From Hericium rajendrae (lineage: Eukaryota; Basidiomycota; Agaricomycetes; Russulales; Hericiaceae), in NCBI GenBank assembly GCA_033439255.1, contig CM065890.1:248001-312000 (forward strand): DNA of 64,000 nt, written 5' to 3'. The position numbers were made by a program, and so were the translations under genes. This document shows, in pieces, positions 10,989 through 23,263 of this stretch. Under the pieces are notes generated by a model that was not told where the DNA came from, ran no database searches, and saw only the letters and a list, made by a program, of their open reading frames with translations. Position 1 is the first letter of the stretch. Each line of letters begins with the position of its first letter.

Positions 10989-13339
10989 ATGTCGTCCACA
11001 TCTCTATCCGATGCTCTCTCGACCATATACACATTCCTACCCCCAGGATACATTTATTTAGCCCTCTCGAGCAAGTCCTTCTATGTCCATCGCCGGGTTT
11101 TCACTTATCGTCAAACACAGCCTACCTCTTCTGCCGCTTCTTCTACCTCATTGTCCTCTACCCGCGCTACTTCTCGCCCCTCAGATCCGTCCCCGGCCCG
11201 CCGCTGGGCAGCGTCCTGCTCGGGCAGCTCTTGCCCATCGTGCGGTCGGAGGCCGGCATCCTCCAGCGCGAATGGGTAAAAGAGCATGGTCCTGCCGTAC
11301 GCGCAGTCGGGCCCTTCGGCATCGAGCGCCTCATCTTCATGAAGCCGGAGGTAATGCACAAGGTGCTCGTCGCGGACTGGCTTGAGTTTCCGCGGGTGAG
11401 CGCGATGTTGATATTGTAGCGTGCGGAGGTATCTAAGGATGTGGATTGAAGCCGACGTTCATGCGGAACATCCTGGGTATCACTGCTGGGTATGGGTTGT
11501 TGACCGTGACAGGGAACGAGCACAGGCAGATGCGAAAAGCCATGAACCCTGCATTCTCCCTCCCGAACTTGATGGCCCGTGCGTATACGCTTCGTCTCGT
11601 ATGGTCTCCTGAGCACCTAGTCTGAGGAAATCCAGAATACGACTTGTACTATGATTCCATCGAAACGTTCGTGCGCTATCGTCCTGAGTTCGTTTGATCT
11701 CATTTTGATGTTCATAGCCTGCTCGAGATCCTTGACGCTGAGCTGGATCAACAGGCCGATCCTGCAAGCGGCAAAGTCTTCCACATGTACGAGTGGGGTG
11801 TGTACATCTCAGGTTCCCACCTCTTCATCTCATAACACACCGCACCACAGCGAGCAAAGTGACCCTCGACATCATCTGCGAGACCGCCTTCGGCTACCAC
11901 TCCAACTCCCTCCGAGACCCGCACAACGAGCTCACCGAAGCCTACGAAGCCATGCTCAACCTCCAAACAGGTGCGCCCCTTTCAGTCCCCACCCGCATCT
12001 AACGCTCCCCACAGGCGCGAACCTCTCCAAGTTCGCTGCCCTCGTCTCCATCCCCGGCTCCCCCTCCTTCTGCACCTCCGCCCTCGGCTTCCGCCTCCGG
12101 CATTGGCTCGGTCTCTGGAAGCCCCTCGGTATGTACGCGCACGCGCCCCTCCTTCTCTTACTATGGCAGGATCTGACGCACGCCCCAGCGGTAGCCACGA
12201 CCCTCATCGACTCGACCCACCGCATCCGCGCCGTCGCGCGCGATATGCTCACGCAGAAGGTCGCAGAGCTCGCCGGCAACCTCGAGGACGCAGCCGCGAA
12301 GAAGGACATCATGACGCTGCTCGTGCGCGCGCGGCGCGGGGGCGAGAAGGGCGAGAACCAGCTCAGCGACGACGATCTCGTCGAGCAGGTGGTGAGCCAC
12401 GCACCTATACATAATCCCTGGATGCCGGCGCTCACATGGACGGCGTACAGCTGACGTTCCTCGGCGCGGGACACGAGACGACCGCGTCCGGCATCTCCTG
12501 GGTGCGCACTAACCCACACCCCACCCGCCCGCGAAACGACACTGACGCCCGCCCAGACGCTCTGGCTCCTCGCGAACGACCCGCGCGCACAATCCAAGCT
12601 CCGCGCCGAGGTGGCCCCCCTCTTCGCACACACCCCGCGCCCAGACTACCGCACGCTCAAGGACCTCAAGATGCTCGAATGCGTCGTGTGCGTCCCTCCC
12701 CCCGCACCCTCCCCCTCTCCGCTGAGTTCTGACCCGTGCCGGCCGCAGGATGGAGAGCCTGCGCCTGTACCCGCCCGTGCCGATGACCTTCCGCCAGGCC
12801 GCACAGGCCGCGTGGCTCGACGGCGTCTTCGTCCCCAAAGGCACGCTCCTCTACGTCCCCGTGCGCCCTCCCCCTCTCCCGTTCTGAACTCCCATTGAAT
12901 TCCGGCACGCAGATCCGCGTGATCAACACCTGTAAAGAGACCTGGGGCGCGGACGCCGAAGCCTTCGTCCCCGAGCGCTGGCTCGCGCTGCCGGACACCG
13001 TGAACCCGACGTTCTCCTTCCTGTCATTCATCACGGGCCCGCACGGCTGCATCGGCAAGACGATGAGCATCTCCGAGATGAAGGCCGTCATAGCGTGCGC
13101 CCCTCCCTTGCTTTCCTCCGCTCTTCTGTTGACGGGGTGCGATGCGGCAGGGCGCTCGTCGCGCGGTTCGAGTTCGCGCCGGCGTATGAAGGCCAGGTGG
13201 CCAAGCCCACTGCGGCGGTGACGATGAGTGCGTCTCACTTTGGTGTGCTGTCTCCTCGTATTTCTGACTATGTGTATCCGTAGAGCCGTCGGACAACATG
13301 CCGCTGCTCGTCAAGCGCGTTAGGACGCTGTCCGTGTAG
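10989..13339 (+). CDS. Cytochrome P450 monooxygenase
   Basis: An intron-rich P450. Reading through about ten short introns the order is: membrane-proximal FYLIVLYPRYFSPLR and the Pro hinge SVPGPPLG (near 11150-11210), helix C region GNEHRQMRKAMNPAF (11510-11560), I-helix AGHETTA (about 12470), the K-helix ESLRLYPPVP (ExxR, about 12755), the PERW region (about 12975), and the haem loop FITGPHGCIGK with its ligand Cys (about 13030). The stop is at 13337-13339. Haem-dependent monooxygenase of the endoplasmic reticulum, needing a CPR partner; substrate unknown. The N-terminus is uncertain: the ATG at 10989 opens a plausible hydrophobic leader, but I found no in-phase short intron joining it to the SVPGPP exon. 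The lone position gives no pathway context. Confidence 0.85.
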
Positions 13340-13965
13340 ATTAATATGTTTCCGTACCATGTATCATCGATTTACCACGACCTCTAAGTGTGAATGTAAT
13401 GGAGTATGTTTCTGGCTGTGCCTTCTACGAGCAGCTTTGGGACACAACTTGTCGGCTCTACCGAGCCAGCGGCCGATAGAGGAGTTCGCCGTCCCTGTTT
13501 CGAATCTAATTGCACATAGTATTGAACGATTCTTCGGTGTATATTTCTATTCATCCCAATCACAGGACCTGATGTCCCTCCAGACGGTCTCCCAACCGTT
13601 CCCGCCTGAATCTATATACCCCACCCCATCCAAGCAAAATCACGCGCTTGCCACCCGCCACACCGAGCACCACAACCTTCCCGCACGCCACGTTCAAGAA
13701 CGAATGTCCAGGGAAACATAGAATTCCGCAAAACTGATAAAAAAATCATGACACGTCATAAAGTAATACGGTGGGGGTCGTGAAAAGGCGAGCATGTGTA
13801 CACGAACAGGTATGTATTGACCAGACGAGACGAGCGAGAGAGCAGAACACAAACGCACACAAGAGAGAGACACGGCGCACGCGAACGCGGACACAAGATT
13901 AGAGATCGTGTAAACGAGAGTACGATGTATGTCAATGCGAGAAGGGGGCGGGGCATGGGCGCGGA
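13340..13965. other. Intergenic between convergent genes
   Basis: Holds the 3' flanks of the P450 and the FHA-domain gene. A purine-rich GAGAGA/ACACAC stretch lies at 13820-13900 (transcript 3' end of the minus-strand gene). Nothing else seen. Confidence 0.4.
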
Positions 13966-16762
13966 TCACTCTGTTTTGACTCTGTACAGGACGGCGGCGG
14001 CGGCCATGCTGAGCACGATGAAGCCGATGGACACCTGCGTCATGTGCCGCCCGCTCTGGGCCTTCGCCTGCTGCAGCACCGTCAGACGCAGACCGGGGAG
14101 CGCGACAGCACAAGCACATACCGAACTCAGAAATCGATCTTTCGCATGGTGTTCGTGCGTCGCCGAAGAGCTGACCGCCGCGTCGCTTTCAGTGGTCATA
14201 GTCACAGACGACCCCGTCGACGATTTCCGCACGGACGACTCGGGCGTCATTGGGTACTGGCTGGGCATCAGCGGCCGCTCCTTCCCATGGTCCTTTCCCG
14301 CGCCGAGATGCGCATCCGAATCTGAGTCGTCCGGCATCCACGGTGAGCGCGGCCTCGACCGCGGCGGCGAGCTCGGATGCGGGGCTGGTGCCGTAGCATC
14401 CAACAGCGTCGCGCTCTCCGACAAGCTGTTGTACCCGCCCTCGACATCCCCCTCCTTCGACCCTATCGACCGCGAGCGCGACCGGCCGCGCGACGACGCC
14501 GACCGCTTCCGTCTATGCCGCTGCTTCGCAGAGTCGGACGACAGACTGCGTGGACTCGGCGGCGTAACAAGCCCCCCGCCTGGCCGCGCGCTTCCGTTCA
14601 TCTTCAGCGCATGCAATTGCTGCTGCTGCTGCTGCTGGATGTTCGCAAGCCCGGACTCCACCTTCTCCGTCGCCGCGCTGACGCCGCTCTCTACCGTCCG
14701 CATTCGCGTCTCCCACTCGTCGTGCGCCTTGCCCAACCGCGTCCGCTCCTGCGCCCATTCTTCCTGCACGCCGCTCCACTTGCCCTCGACGCCCTTCTTC
14801 CAATCATTGAGCAGATCCGTCAGCGAAGCCCGCTCCTGAGTCTGTGCCTGAGCCTGAGTGTGCGTGGTCTGCACTAGGGACTCCAATGTCGTCACCTTCG
14901 ACTCCAATGTCGAAATGGTGCTCTGGGCAGCGGCATGTTGTGTCTGTAGCGTCCGCGAGAGCTCGAGCGCCGTTTCGAGCTGCAATGAAAGCGCATTCAG
15001 GCGCTCGGTCACATCGTCAGGCACCGTGGGAGGTAGGGGCGATGCGGGACGTTCCGGCTCGCGCTCTGCACGCGGCGGCGATGGCGAGCGTGGCCGTGCT
15101 GATAAGTGAGTGCCGTGCCGGCCGTGGTAGTCGTCGTCGTCCATACCCATGCTCGTCGGCTCGGGCGTCCGCGGCCTACCGAGCTCCGCTCTTCGTCTCC
15201 GCCGCTCCTCTTCCTCCTCCTCGGCCGCCAGCTGCTCCTCGTCCTCTTCCTCCACTCTCTCCAGCTCGTGCGGTGTCACCGTGTTGATACTCCGCGCATC
15301 ATCTTCCTCATCCCCCATGTACTCGCCCTCCTCTCGTCGCCCCCCTCGGATGTGCTCTAGGTCCCGGCGCTCTGCCTCCATCTGCTCCCGCAGTGCCCCA
15401 ACTTCGCGCTTGATCGCATCATGCTCTGCAAGGACACCTTCCAATGCGTGGATCTTCTCGATATGTGTTGCGAGCGACGCCTGTGTCTCCCGCAGTTCAG
15501 CCTGAAGGTCTGCGAGCGCCGCTCGCGGAGGTGCATTCGCATCGGCGGGTGCCGGTGGAGGAGGCTCTCGCACTGGGGGGATTGAATGCGGGAATGGAGG
15601 CATATTTTGTGGCTAAACGGATCTCGCTTTAGAACGGATAGACAGCTAGTGTTCAATAGAATTTACCAAGTTACCGCCCAGGGTGTCCTGGATCTCGTTC
15701 ATCGCACCCGTCAGCAAGTGCAGCTCCGTCCCCGTCTCTCGACTCTTCTGCAGCTCACCCTGCAGACGAGTTAAGATGTAATCGAATGTCAGTCCGCTCT
15801 TGCCTGGCGCACGCATGTTTCCGCCCATACCACCCATCCCAACGAGGCCCTGTTGCAGAGTCGGCCTGCGCTGGGGGCCACCCTGTCCCCCACCAGCGCT
15901 GCCGGGTGGCGCGCCTGCAAAGTTAAATGCGGGGTTGGCGCCATTTGCGCCGCCACTACCTGGCGAGGCGAGCGCCGGCGGGTTCTGGTGCTGGTGCTGC
16001 TCGACGCGTGCCGCAGCCTGGGCATCCTGCTCCGTAATGACGCACACAACGCGCGCCGCGACCTTGTGGTGGATGATGCTCCTGTTGTCTTCGCCGACGA
16101 TGTCGATGCCGAATTCCTGCGATGGCGGGTGAATGGGCAGCTCATCATGGTCGTAGCACCCGACGCACCACAATATCGTCAGTCTTGAGCTCGAACGGAT
16201 CCGACTCCGCGGACTCTGGGCTCAGCCGCTCGCCGTTGATAAAAGTGCCATTCGAACTCTTCACATCCTTGATGTAGATCTGCGTTTTTGCGTATGTAAC
16301 GCGTTAGGCGGTATGGAGGCTTGAAAAAGGGGGCCAGCGCACCTTTCCAGATTCCTCCCACACTTCTGCGTGCTGCCGACTGAGCACCTTGGAGTCAAAG
16401 AAGCCATTGCGTTCGCCAGGAGCAGTCTTTGCGTTCGTCTGACGACCGATCTTCACGTGCTGGTTGGGAGGGAGATGGATGTGTTTTGGGATGAAAGAGT
16501 CGTTGAGGGGGTATAGATAGAGTGCGGGAAGGGGTTGTTGGATGGCGAAGGGAGCGGGCATGGCGGGCGACGGCGCCGACGACGTTGGGGACGATGAGGG
16601 ACGCTGGCGGACAGTGACAAGCCGTTGACTGCCCGCCTTTGTTTGGTTCACGTTTGGCCTCGGCACATGCCGCGCATACTCCTCCAGCTGCTCTCGCACG
16701 CTGCTCAGCGAGAAACTGTCCAGCGATGGCGGCGAGGTGTAGAGCACTGTCGACGACGACAT
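13966..16762 (-). CDS. Tail-anchored FHA-domain coiled-coil protein (SLMAP/Far9-Far10 type)
   Basis: Starts MSSSTVLYTS at 16762. Exons: 16762-16343, 16279-16169, 16116 to about 15634, then from about 15612 down to 13966. The FHA domain spans exons 1-3: VKIGRQTN, the phosphothreonine-binding loop LSRQHAEVWEE and SSNGTFINGERLSPES are all recognisable. After a Gly/Pro linker come long coiled-coil stretches rich in Glu/Gln (including a Gln run near 14625), a basic Ser/Arg segment, and a C-terminal hydrophobic helix VSIGFIVLSMAAAAVLY ending five residues before the stop, i.e. a tail anchor. That order (FHA, coiled coil, C-terminal anchor) is that of SLMAP and yeast Far9/Far10, STRIPAK-complex subunits at the ER/nuclear envelope; the assignment is by architecture. 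A 51-base segment near 14085-14135 has GTATGT and CTGCAG ends and is in frame, so it may be a facultative intron. Confidence 0.82.
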
Positions 16763-17424
16763 CGGCGACGTCCAGGACGAAACAAGAGGGACAAAGCCCG
16801 TAAAAGCTTGCACGACTCCTACACGTTGCCGACTAGCGCCGTAAGAGAACCCGCCACGCCACAGTTCAACAATGCTGCTATTTCCATTCAGTACGTGTAC
16901 ATCGTTTCGATTGTCCTCTCGCTTCTCTAGCAGCATAGTTATTGTACACGGCGCAGATGGCATCAGAGATTTAAGCATATTTCTCATGAAAATCCCCAGG
17001 TTGGAGCAGCGACGATCCTGGTGAGTGTCAACTGATAGTAATCCCCCAGCCCACGTTTTTGTTCGGAGTTCAGTGTAGGCCCAACGTTCGAGGCCTTCCA
17101 TCCCTGGATTCACGGAACTCTACGTGATCATTAATTCCAACAATAACTGTGCACCGTGACGGAAACGCGTCGCGCTCTGAAGCTTAACTGCTTCATTTCA
17201 TTCGTGCTACGTCCTAACATCTTCTGGTCGTACTCATCCTCTTGCTTCATGGATTCTCTACGAATTCAGAACATGGCTCCATGGAAGGAACATGAGAGTT
17301 GCGTTGAAAACAACGGCATTCCTGCAGGCGCAGACGAACTAAAGAATCGTGCAATGGCGGCTCTCTGTCATGTCTGTTTTCAAACCGTTCTTGCATTGTG
17401 TCGCTCTACTTACATTGATTGTAG
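16763..17424. other. Intergenic, divergent promoter region
   Basis: Between the start of the minus-strand FHA gene and a small plus-strand gene. It carries the ACGCGT-containing element listed separately at 17149-17185. A plausible upstream coding exon of the next gene may begin at ATG 17249, but I could not join it in phase. Confidence 0.4.
17149..17185 (+). promoter_or_regulatory. Duplicated promoter element with ACGCGT, copy 1
   Basis: About 37 bases, beginning GTGCACCGTGACGGAAACGC and including CTGAAGCTT, recur at 18310-18345 in the CHK1 promoter with only a few changes. The core ACGCGT (17165-17170) matches the MluI cell-cycle box recognised by MBF in ascomycetes. Role here is inferred. 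Confidence 0.5.
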
Positions 17425-17445
17425 TACGAATCGTTCCCGCTCGCA

Positions 17446-17850
17446 ATGTGGGAGCCTATGGACCAGCTTCTGGCTGAAGACTTCATTTATCCCCAAAAGC
17501 CACACTCCAACCCGCCGCGGATGCACTACGGCCTCGCCGTCAAGGCAGAACATCTGTGTGAATACGCCTTCGAGTGTCGTCTCGTTCCCGCAGAGTGGCG
17601 CGGTGACGAAGATTGCGAATACGTTGTCTTCCAAACAACGGTGAAGGAGCTTGACCGGCTCTGTGGTACCAGGCTATATCTGGAGTTCCCATTGGGCACT
17701 GACTACGATTGGATGGTCGCGCGGTTTACCAACTACACCTGGTATTATGAAGAGCTAAACCTGGAAGAGGAGGAAGAGGTGATGGACATCATTCGGAGAG
17801 AACTTGGTGTCCATGACTCGCCGCGATGGTACCACGGAAGCCGTCCTTGA
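17446..17850 (+). CDS. Small uncharacterised acidic protein (3' exon or whole gene)
   Basis: An open frame of 134 residues from ATG 17446 to the stop before 17851. It is compact and well-ordered in composition: WEPMDQLLAEDF near the start, aromatic-rich middle (DYDWMVARFTNYTWYYEE), then an acidic helix NLEEEEEEVMD-like followed by IIRRELGV. The frame is also open back to an acceptor-like GTAG at 17421-17424 (adding YESFPLA), so an upstream exon is likely. GC and codon use resemble neighbouring real genes. I do not recognise the family; no signal peptide or membrane segment. Confidence 0.5.
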   Translation: MWEPMDQLLAEDFIYPQKPHSNPPRMHYGLAVKAEHLCEYAFECRLVPAEWRGDEDCEYVVFQTTVKELDRLCGTRLYLEFPLGTDYDWMVARFTNYTWYYEELNLEEEEEVMDIIRRELGVHDSPRWYHGSRP

Positions 17851-18306
17851 GCTTGAGTATCTGTGGGTATCCTCCGTAGCTTCTCTTTCCTTCTTAATCT
17901 CCTGTCTTTCGCTCTAGATGAATTTGCTGTCTGTATTTTTATTGGTTGTCATTCCTGTTTATACTCCTGCACTGTATTCCACACGCATCTCATAATTGCG
18001 TCATGGACTTGCTATCTTCCGCCCACGGCTTGTTGCTATGATATTCGGGTCTGAACATTGGCATAGCTCATGTCGACACAAACTTACAGATTTGGCGTAC
18101 ACGAAAGGCTTCACTTCTTCCACCCAGCGCATACTGTTTTCCAAAGTCCTCAGTCTTCACATCTCCCACAAATTTCGGACACCATTATTCTCCCAGTGAT
18201 AGATCTTGCTTATTTGAAATCCAAGAGAGCGGTGTTTAGAGAAACCTTCATGCGGTTCGTAAAAAGCGAAGTAAATGTGGTCGAAAATATAGTCCACGAG
18301 GCGAAC
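17851..18306. other. Intergenic upstream of CHK1
   Basis: AT-rich, no open frame that looks real. Grades into the CHK1 promoter elements at 18307-18345. Confidence 0.4.
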
Positions 18307-18345
18307 CACGTGCACCGTGACGGAACGCGTCGCGCGCTGAAGCTT
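18307..18345 (+). promoter_or_regulatory. CHK1 promoter: CACGTG next to ACGCGT
   Basis: CACGTG at 18307-18312 and ACGCGT at 18325-18330 lie about 130-150 bases upstream of the CHK1 ATG. The ACGCGT part belongs to the element duplicated from or to 17149-17185. A TATATA-like string follows near 18430. ACGCGT is the MBF (G1/S) box in well-studied fungi; use in this species is inferred. Confidence 0.5.
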
Positions 18346-18457
18346 GAAAGCAGCTTCTGCAGTGGCCTGCTTCATCGCTTCGCGACATCTTCAACGAAGA
18401 TCCCAATACCCTACAGACCGAGCTCAATTATATACCCACCCTCCTTGCACGTCGACG

Positions 18458-20354
18458 ATGGAGGGACTCAGATACCCCAAGGTTGCAGGTACGCGTCCAC
18501 GCGCGCCGCGGTATCGCGTTATCATCAGCTCACGCCTTTGTCCCAGGATACCGACTGGTGCAAAAAGTGGGCAATGGTGGTTTTTCCTGGTGAAGCATTG
18601 TCCATATACTGTTCACTGGCTCGCGTTGTAGACTGACGACGCGTACCGCACAGCGTCTTCCAGGCGATCCACGTCGAAGAACACCGGGTCGCGGCATGCA
18701 AGGTCGTCACGCTCACCGAAAGCACCACGCAAGCCGAGCGCAAGACGCTCGATAAGGAGATGCGCGTGCACGCGGCGCTGAAGAATCTGCATGTTCTCGA
18801 GTTCGTCAATGCGGTCATCGTAGAGCCTGGGACGAGCTCGTCGTACTTCCCTGCGATCTACATGCTGCTCGAGTTCGCGGCGGGTGGCGATCTCTTCGAC
18901 AAAATTGGTACGTATCGTTATGTTTGGAAGATATGCCCTCAATTCAAAGCTGGTTCTATATATGACTGTAGCGCCGGACCTTGGCATCGCGGACGATGTA
19001 GCCCATTATTACTTCCGGCAGCTTATCGAAGGCCTGGTGTGTCTTCATCTTCCATCGCCAGTCGAGATATCAGCTCAACTTACGCGCCATAGAACTATAT
19101 CCACGGTGAGGGCGTATGTCACCGCGATCTGAAGCCCGAGAACCTGCTCCTCGACGCAGCGGGTACACTCAAGATATCCGACTTTGGCCTTTGTTCTGTC
19201 TTCAAACTCAAGGAGACGGGACGGACGCGCATGCTGACGGAACGATGTGGCAGTCTTCCCTACGTCGCTCCCGAGGTCAGTTTCCCATCCTGGCTTGAAA
19301 ACTGTCATGCTTATTGTTCCTCGTAGCTCGCCGGCAATTCTGCATATCAAGCGGAGCCCGTAGACGTCTGGGGCGTCGGCATCATCCTCTTCACCATGCT
19401 GGCCGGCAGTAAGTGGCCACTATCCTCCCTTGCAGACTGCATGTAAAAGTTGAGGTCAGACACGCCATGGGACGAACCGACACATCGCAGCTACGAGTAC
19501 CAGCGATACCTCAGCAAGGAGATATTCGACGACGACCCATGGAAGGGCATCGGAGGCAGCTGTCTCTCGCTCATCACGCGGCTGCTCGACATAAACCCTT
19601 CCTCGCGGATGACGCTTGCCGAAGCGTTCTCCCATCCGTGGGTCCTCCGGCAAAGCCAGCTGGACAACCGCGGGCCCGTGGTGCTCGCCGAGCAGCTCAC
19701 GCAATCGCTGCGGGAGAACGGCGATCTAGCCATCGCGAACCCCTCGCTGAACGCGTGCGTCCCGCCATATCATACCTTCCTGTACGTACTCACCTGCCCC
19801 CACAGCGACGTCGACATGGACCAGGACGAGGACGCACAGATGATCTCCGCGACCTCCGGCTCGCAATTCACACAGAAACTCCTCCTCTTCGTCCGTCTTC
19901 CCCTTCCCAACTCCCACACATACTAACCCCATGCCCGCGCAGTCACAAACGCAGCACGGCACGCGCTACAACCCGAGCCTCACGCGCTTCTACGCCGCGC
20001 TCGCGCCCGCGCCGCTGCTCGCGCTCATCGAGCGCGCCTTCGCGGCGCTGCACGTCAAGTTCAAGCACCAGCCGCCCGCGGCGGGCGGCGAGGACCGGCT
20101 CGTGTGCCGTATCGGCGGGTTCGACCACCGCAAGGTGAAGTTCATGGGCTGGGTCGAGGTCGAGCCGTTCGCGGCCTCCGGACTCGGCGCGGGCAGCCTG
20201 TGCATCATGCGGCGCGACGAGGTGCGTGGTGCTTCCTTCGCGAGAAATGCGGCGTGGCGCTGACCATGTGCAGGGCGACCCGATGTCGTGGAGGCGGCTG
20301 TGGAAGCTGCTCATCCAGTCCGCGGAGGTGAAGCCGCACGTCCTGACGAAGTGA
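18458..20354 (+). CDS. chk1: Serine/threonine checkpoint kinase CHK1
   Basis: Begins MEGLRYPKV at 18458, with many short introns. Kinase domain: glycine loop GNGGFS (18570-18590) split by an intron, the VAIK-equivalent AACKVV (about 18690), [11 protein letters not shown] (about 19125), DFGLCSVF (about 19180), [11 protein letters not shown] activation segment (about 19245-19330), and [16 protein letters not shown] linker carries SQ/TQ sites (SGSQFTQ, then SQTQHG near 19940). The C-terminal regulatory KA1-like domain follows: NPSLTRFYA, a [20 protein letters not shown] region, FMGWVEVE, and [13 protein letters not shown] just before the end. This domain pair and the GDP-x-x-WRR ending are characteristic of Chk1. 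Acts in the nucleus downstream of ATR/Rad3 to delay mitosis after DNA damage. Confidence 0.93.
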
Positions 20355-21360
20355 GGTGCTGGCAAGGTCAGGTAGCGGCGTGGCGGGGCGTGCTGTATCT
20401 ATGATTGACAACTTGTATACTTCTATGTCCAGGGGTCGCCGGAACACCTGGTTCTCCCATATCATGTAGCACTAATTTAGAGCAGTACCCTATGGCAGGG
20501 TCTTCTAGTCTGAGGGTGAGGAGGGTGGACTGAAAAGAAGGCATCGTCCGGTGCGTCCTATCTTTGGATTCTTCGGTCCAAGTGTTTCCGCGGCAGCCTC
20601 AGACATCAGCTGCAGTGTATGATCACGAGCTTTCTCGCGACCTCGCATGGAGATGAGGACATCCTCCCTGCTAGCGCACTACGCTGGGAAAGACATCCCC
20701 GTCCGAGGAAACTGACGCGGTAAACGCCATTGCTAGAGCCATTTGGACCATTCGGAATACACTTACACCACGTTTCCGTTTCATTCTATATATACACGTA
20801 AGTCAATGTCGATCCGCCCAGCCCAAAGGTGTCCTTCCTAGCATACCGAAGGCGCAGTCAGAAGAAAGGCGCCATTTTGAAATGACGGCACTAAATTCTG
20901 GGGCACATAAACGTGCTTTCATTCGCCCACCCGAGCCTACTTTAAATTTCCGCGGCCGCTGCGGTCCACAAACCGGCCAAATACTGGCCCGCGCGGCGAG
21001 GCTATGGCGAGGCACGTTCATACATGCGGTCCTTGGAACCGCTCACGTGTAATGCCGCGACTGGTCAGATCATCAATTCCAGGGTGCGTAGCCTGAGGGC
21101 CGCACGGAGGCATCGCGTCGCCTGATCACGCTACATGACGTCCCTTCCTTCCAGCACTCGCCATTGGCGCAAGGAGTGTCGACAGGAACAGTAAGACCCG
21201 AGCCGGGGAGCACGCACGCACGCCCCGCGCACGCACAAAACCGCTGCGCCTGCGCACGGCCGGCCGCTGCTGCAACTGTAATTTGATCCTGAATCGCACG
21301 CAGCGTCCTCCCCAACACGATCCCCCGACTATTTCCTCGACGCGCCCGCAAAGCTGAAGC
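20355..21360. other. 1 kb intergenic, nothing recognised
   Basis: No credible coding exon or repeat. A TATATATAC string near 20788-20796 is the only promoter-like element noted; the right end is the promoter of the DUF3602 gene. Confidence 0.4.
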
Positions 21361-22496
21361 ATGACGACGATTAGCACAAATCGCCAGCCCGCGCCGTCCG
21401 CGTCCGCGAAGAAGCCGACGGTCTCCGACCAGATCAGCGCGCTGAGCACGCGGCTGGGCCTCACCCGCACCCGCTCGCGCGACAGCCAGACTACGGCGGG
21501 CTCGTTGTGGACGGTGGTAGAGCCCCAGGTATTCGGCCAAGGTAGGCAGGCGTCGTAGTTCGAAGAGGAAACCCGCTGGCCCTTATCTATCGCGCTCCGG
21601 GGTGCTTATCTCCCACCCGTGCCTGCTGTGATCGCGACGTTGGCTGGTTCTCGCTCTTATCGCACCGTATGCCTGGGCTGCTTTTCAAATGGTTCATGCT
21701 TGACGATGGGCTGGATGCGTGGATCTCGTTGATGTGCGGGTCGTGGGCGTCAGCCGGCGGGCGGCCAGGGGCGGGATATGAGCAGTTGTCTATGTTTTCT
21801 TCAATGTTTCGCGGCACCGAGCCCTTATCAACCGTGCGCTGACCGTCTTTCTCGCCCATAGACAAGGCGGACTCCATCAATGAACAGAAAGACCGCTCTG
21901 TCTCCCGCGGCCGCGAATTCGTGAGCATCCCGTTTTCCTGTCCCTTTACGTTCACCCATCCTCATGGCTTCGCGCAGAGGTCTTCAGGCCGCGGCGGAGC
22001 AGGTAACATCCGCCCCTCCTCCTCCTCGACTTCCGCCTTGCGCGATCGGCAGTCTGGCCCCGACGACTTCTCTACAACACGCGGACGCGAACCGCGCGCA
22101 CAACCCGACCATGCACGCACAAATGTGTGTATCCCCCTGTCCTCATGCTGCGCCGCATAGCCTAACCTCGGAACACAGTCCGTCTCCATCGGCAGGGGTG
22201 GCGCAGGCAACATCCGCGCTGCGGATGCCGACGCGCCCGCACCACACGATACAGTATACGAGCAGCAGCTCCTCGCGGAGGCCGCACACGCCGCATCGGG
22301 CATCGTGAGTCCCGCTGCATTCCTATATCCGTCTATCGTGCTGAAAACACAGTTTTTATAGCGCTCGTCCGGCAGAGGTGGGGTGGGCAACATGACACGC
22401 TCGCGCTCGCGCAGCCAGAACGGTCGCGTGCCGCCACCACCCGCGAGGGCCGTGAGTGGCGAGGGTACGCTATATGACGTAGAGGAGAACTCGTGA
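21361..22496 (+). CDS. DUF3602-type protein with GRGGxGN repeats
   Basis: Five exons: 21361-21541, about 21862-21918, then after further short introns exons near 21978-22128, 22181-22304 and 22361-22496. Starts MTTISTNRQ. The N-terminal exon has SLWTVVEPQVFGQ. The repeated signature is clear: SSGRGGAGNIRPS, SIGRGGAGNIRAA and SSGRGGVGNMTRS, each starting a new exon. Repeated GRGGxGN motifs define the fungal DUF3602/Par32-like family, small phosphoproteins linked in yeast to rapamycin/nitrogen signalling; the molecular role here is unknown. The first intron (320 bases) is long for this genome. Stop TGA at 22494-22496. Confidence 0.8.
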
Positions 22497-23263
22497 GTGA
22501 CATTGTCTTTCGTATTCCGCGATGTCATCCTGAAGAGCAGACCAGACAGGTTTGAGGACAGCTATTAGGATTCCATCTCGCGGGGTGTCGTGCTGGATGC
22601 GCCTACCGCTGTATTATAGAACAAGTCATTTTCGCTCCTCTCCAATCATGTTACATTATTGTACAAGTACTGCAAGAGATTTATTCGGGTTGCTTCGAAG
22701 TTCGGATAACGGTCCTTCGGACTACGAAAGTTTAGGTGCAGGTCCATACTCGGTGCTACGTCTGAATGGTGAACCAAATCGGAGCATTTCGACGCGGTGA
22801 TCGACTCGACGCGATCGCCAACTCCGGCACCGTGTCTAACACTGCAGCTGCAGATCTTGACCCTTGTCAAGTGGAGGACATGGCGAGCATGGGCTTCATT
22901 GACGCCGCGCTATGACTGGCTGACAGCACCTTTAGTACAGGCTTTCGGACGGTCCTTCTCAGGCTGGGCTTCGGCCAGCACGGTCTTGAGTGGGATGGAC
23001 TGATCAGAAACGGGTTTACGCGAATGTTGTAGAGATAATCATACACTTGTAAGATTCGCATTGCCTGTCGTGTAGCCAAGTGAGAAAGCAATCACAATCA
23101 TTTACACACGTACATAATCCCAAAATGCGTCTTTTACATTCGGCATCTACAGAGATCGACGCCGCCCTCGCTCCGTCAAGCCAAAATACAAACCCCACAA
23201 GGTACACGTACAGATCCACATAAACCCCCAACCATCCAGTCACACACGCAACGACACCCCACT
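22497..23263. other. Intergenic between convergent genes
   Basis: 3' flanks of the DUF3602 gene and the methyltransferase. 23140-23263 (methyltransferase 3' flank) is also found, inverted, at 33912-34010. Confidence 0.5.

Noticed and set aside
13796-14877. Plus open frames of 347 and 166 codons
   Set aside because: Shadows of the minus-strand FHA/coiled-coil exon, arising from its GC-rich, low-complexity codons.
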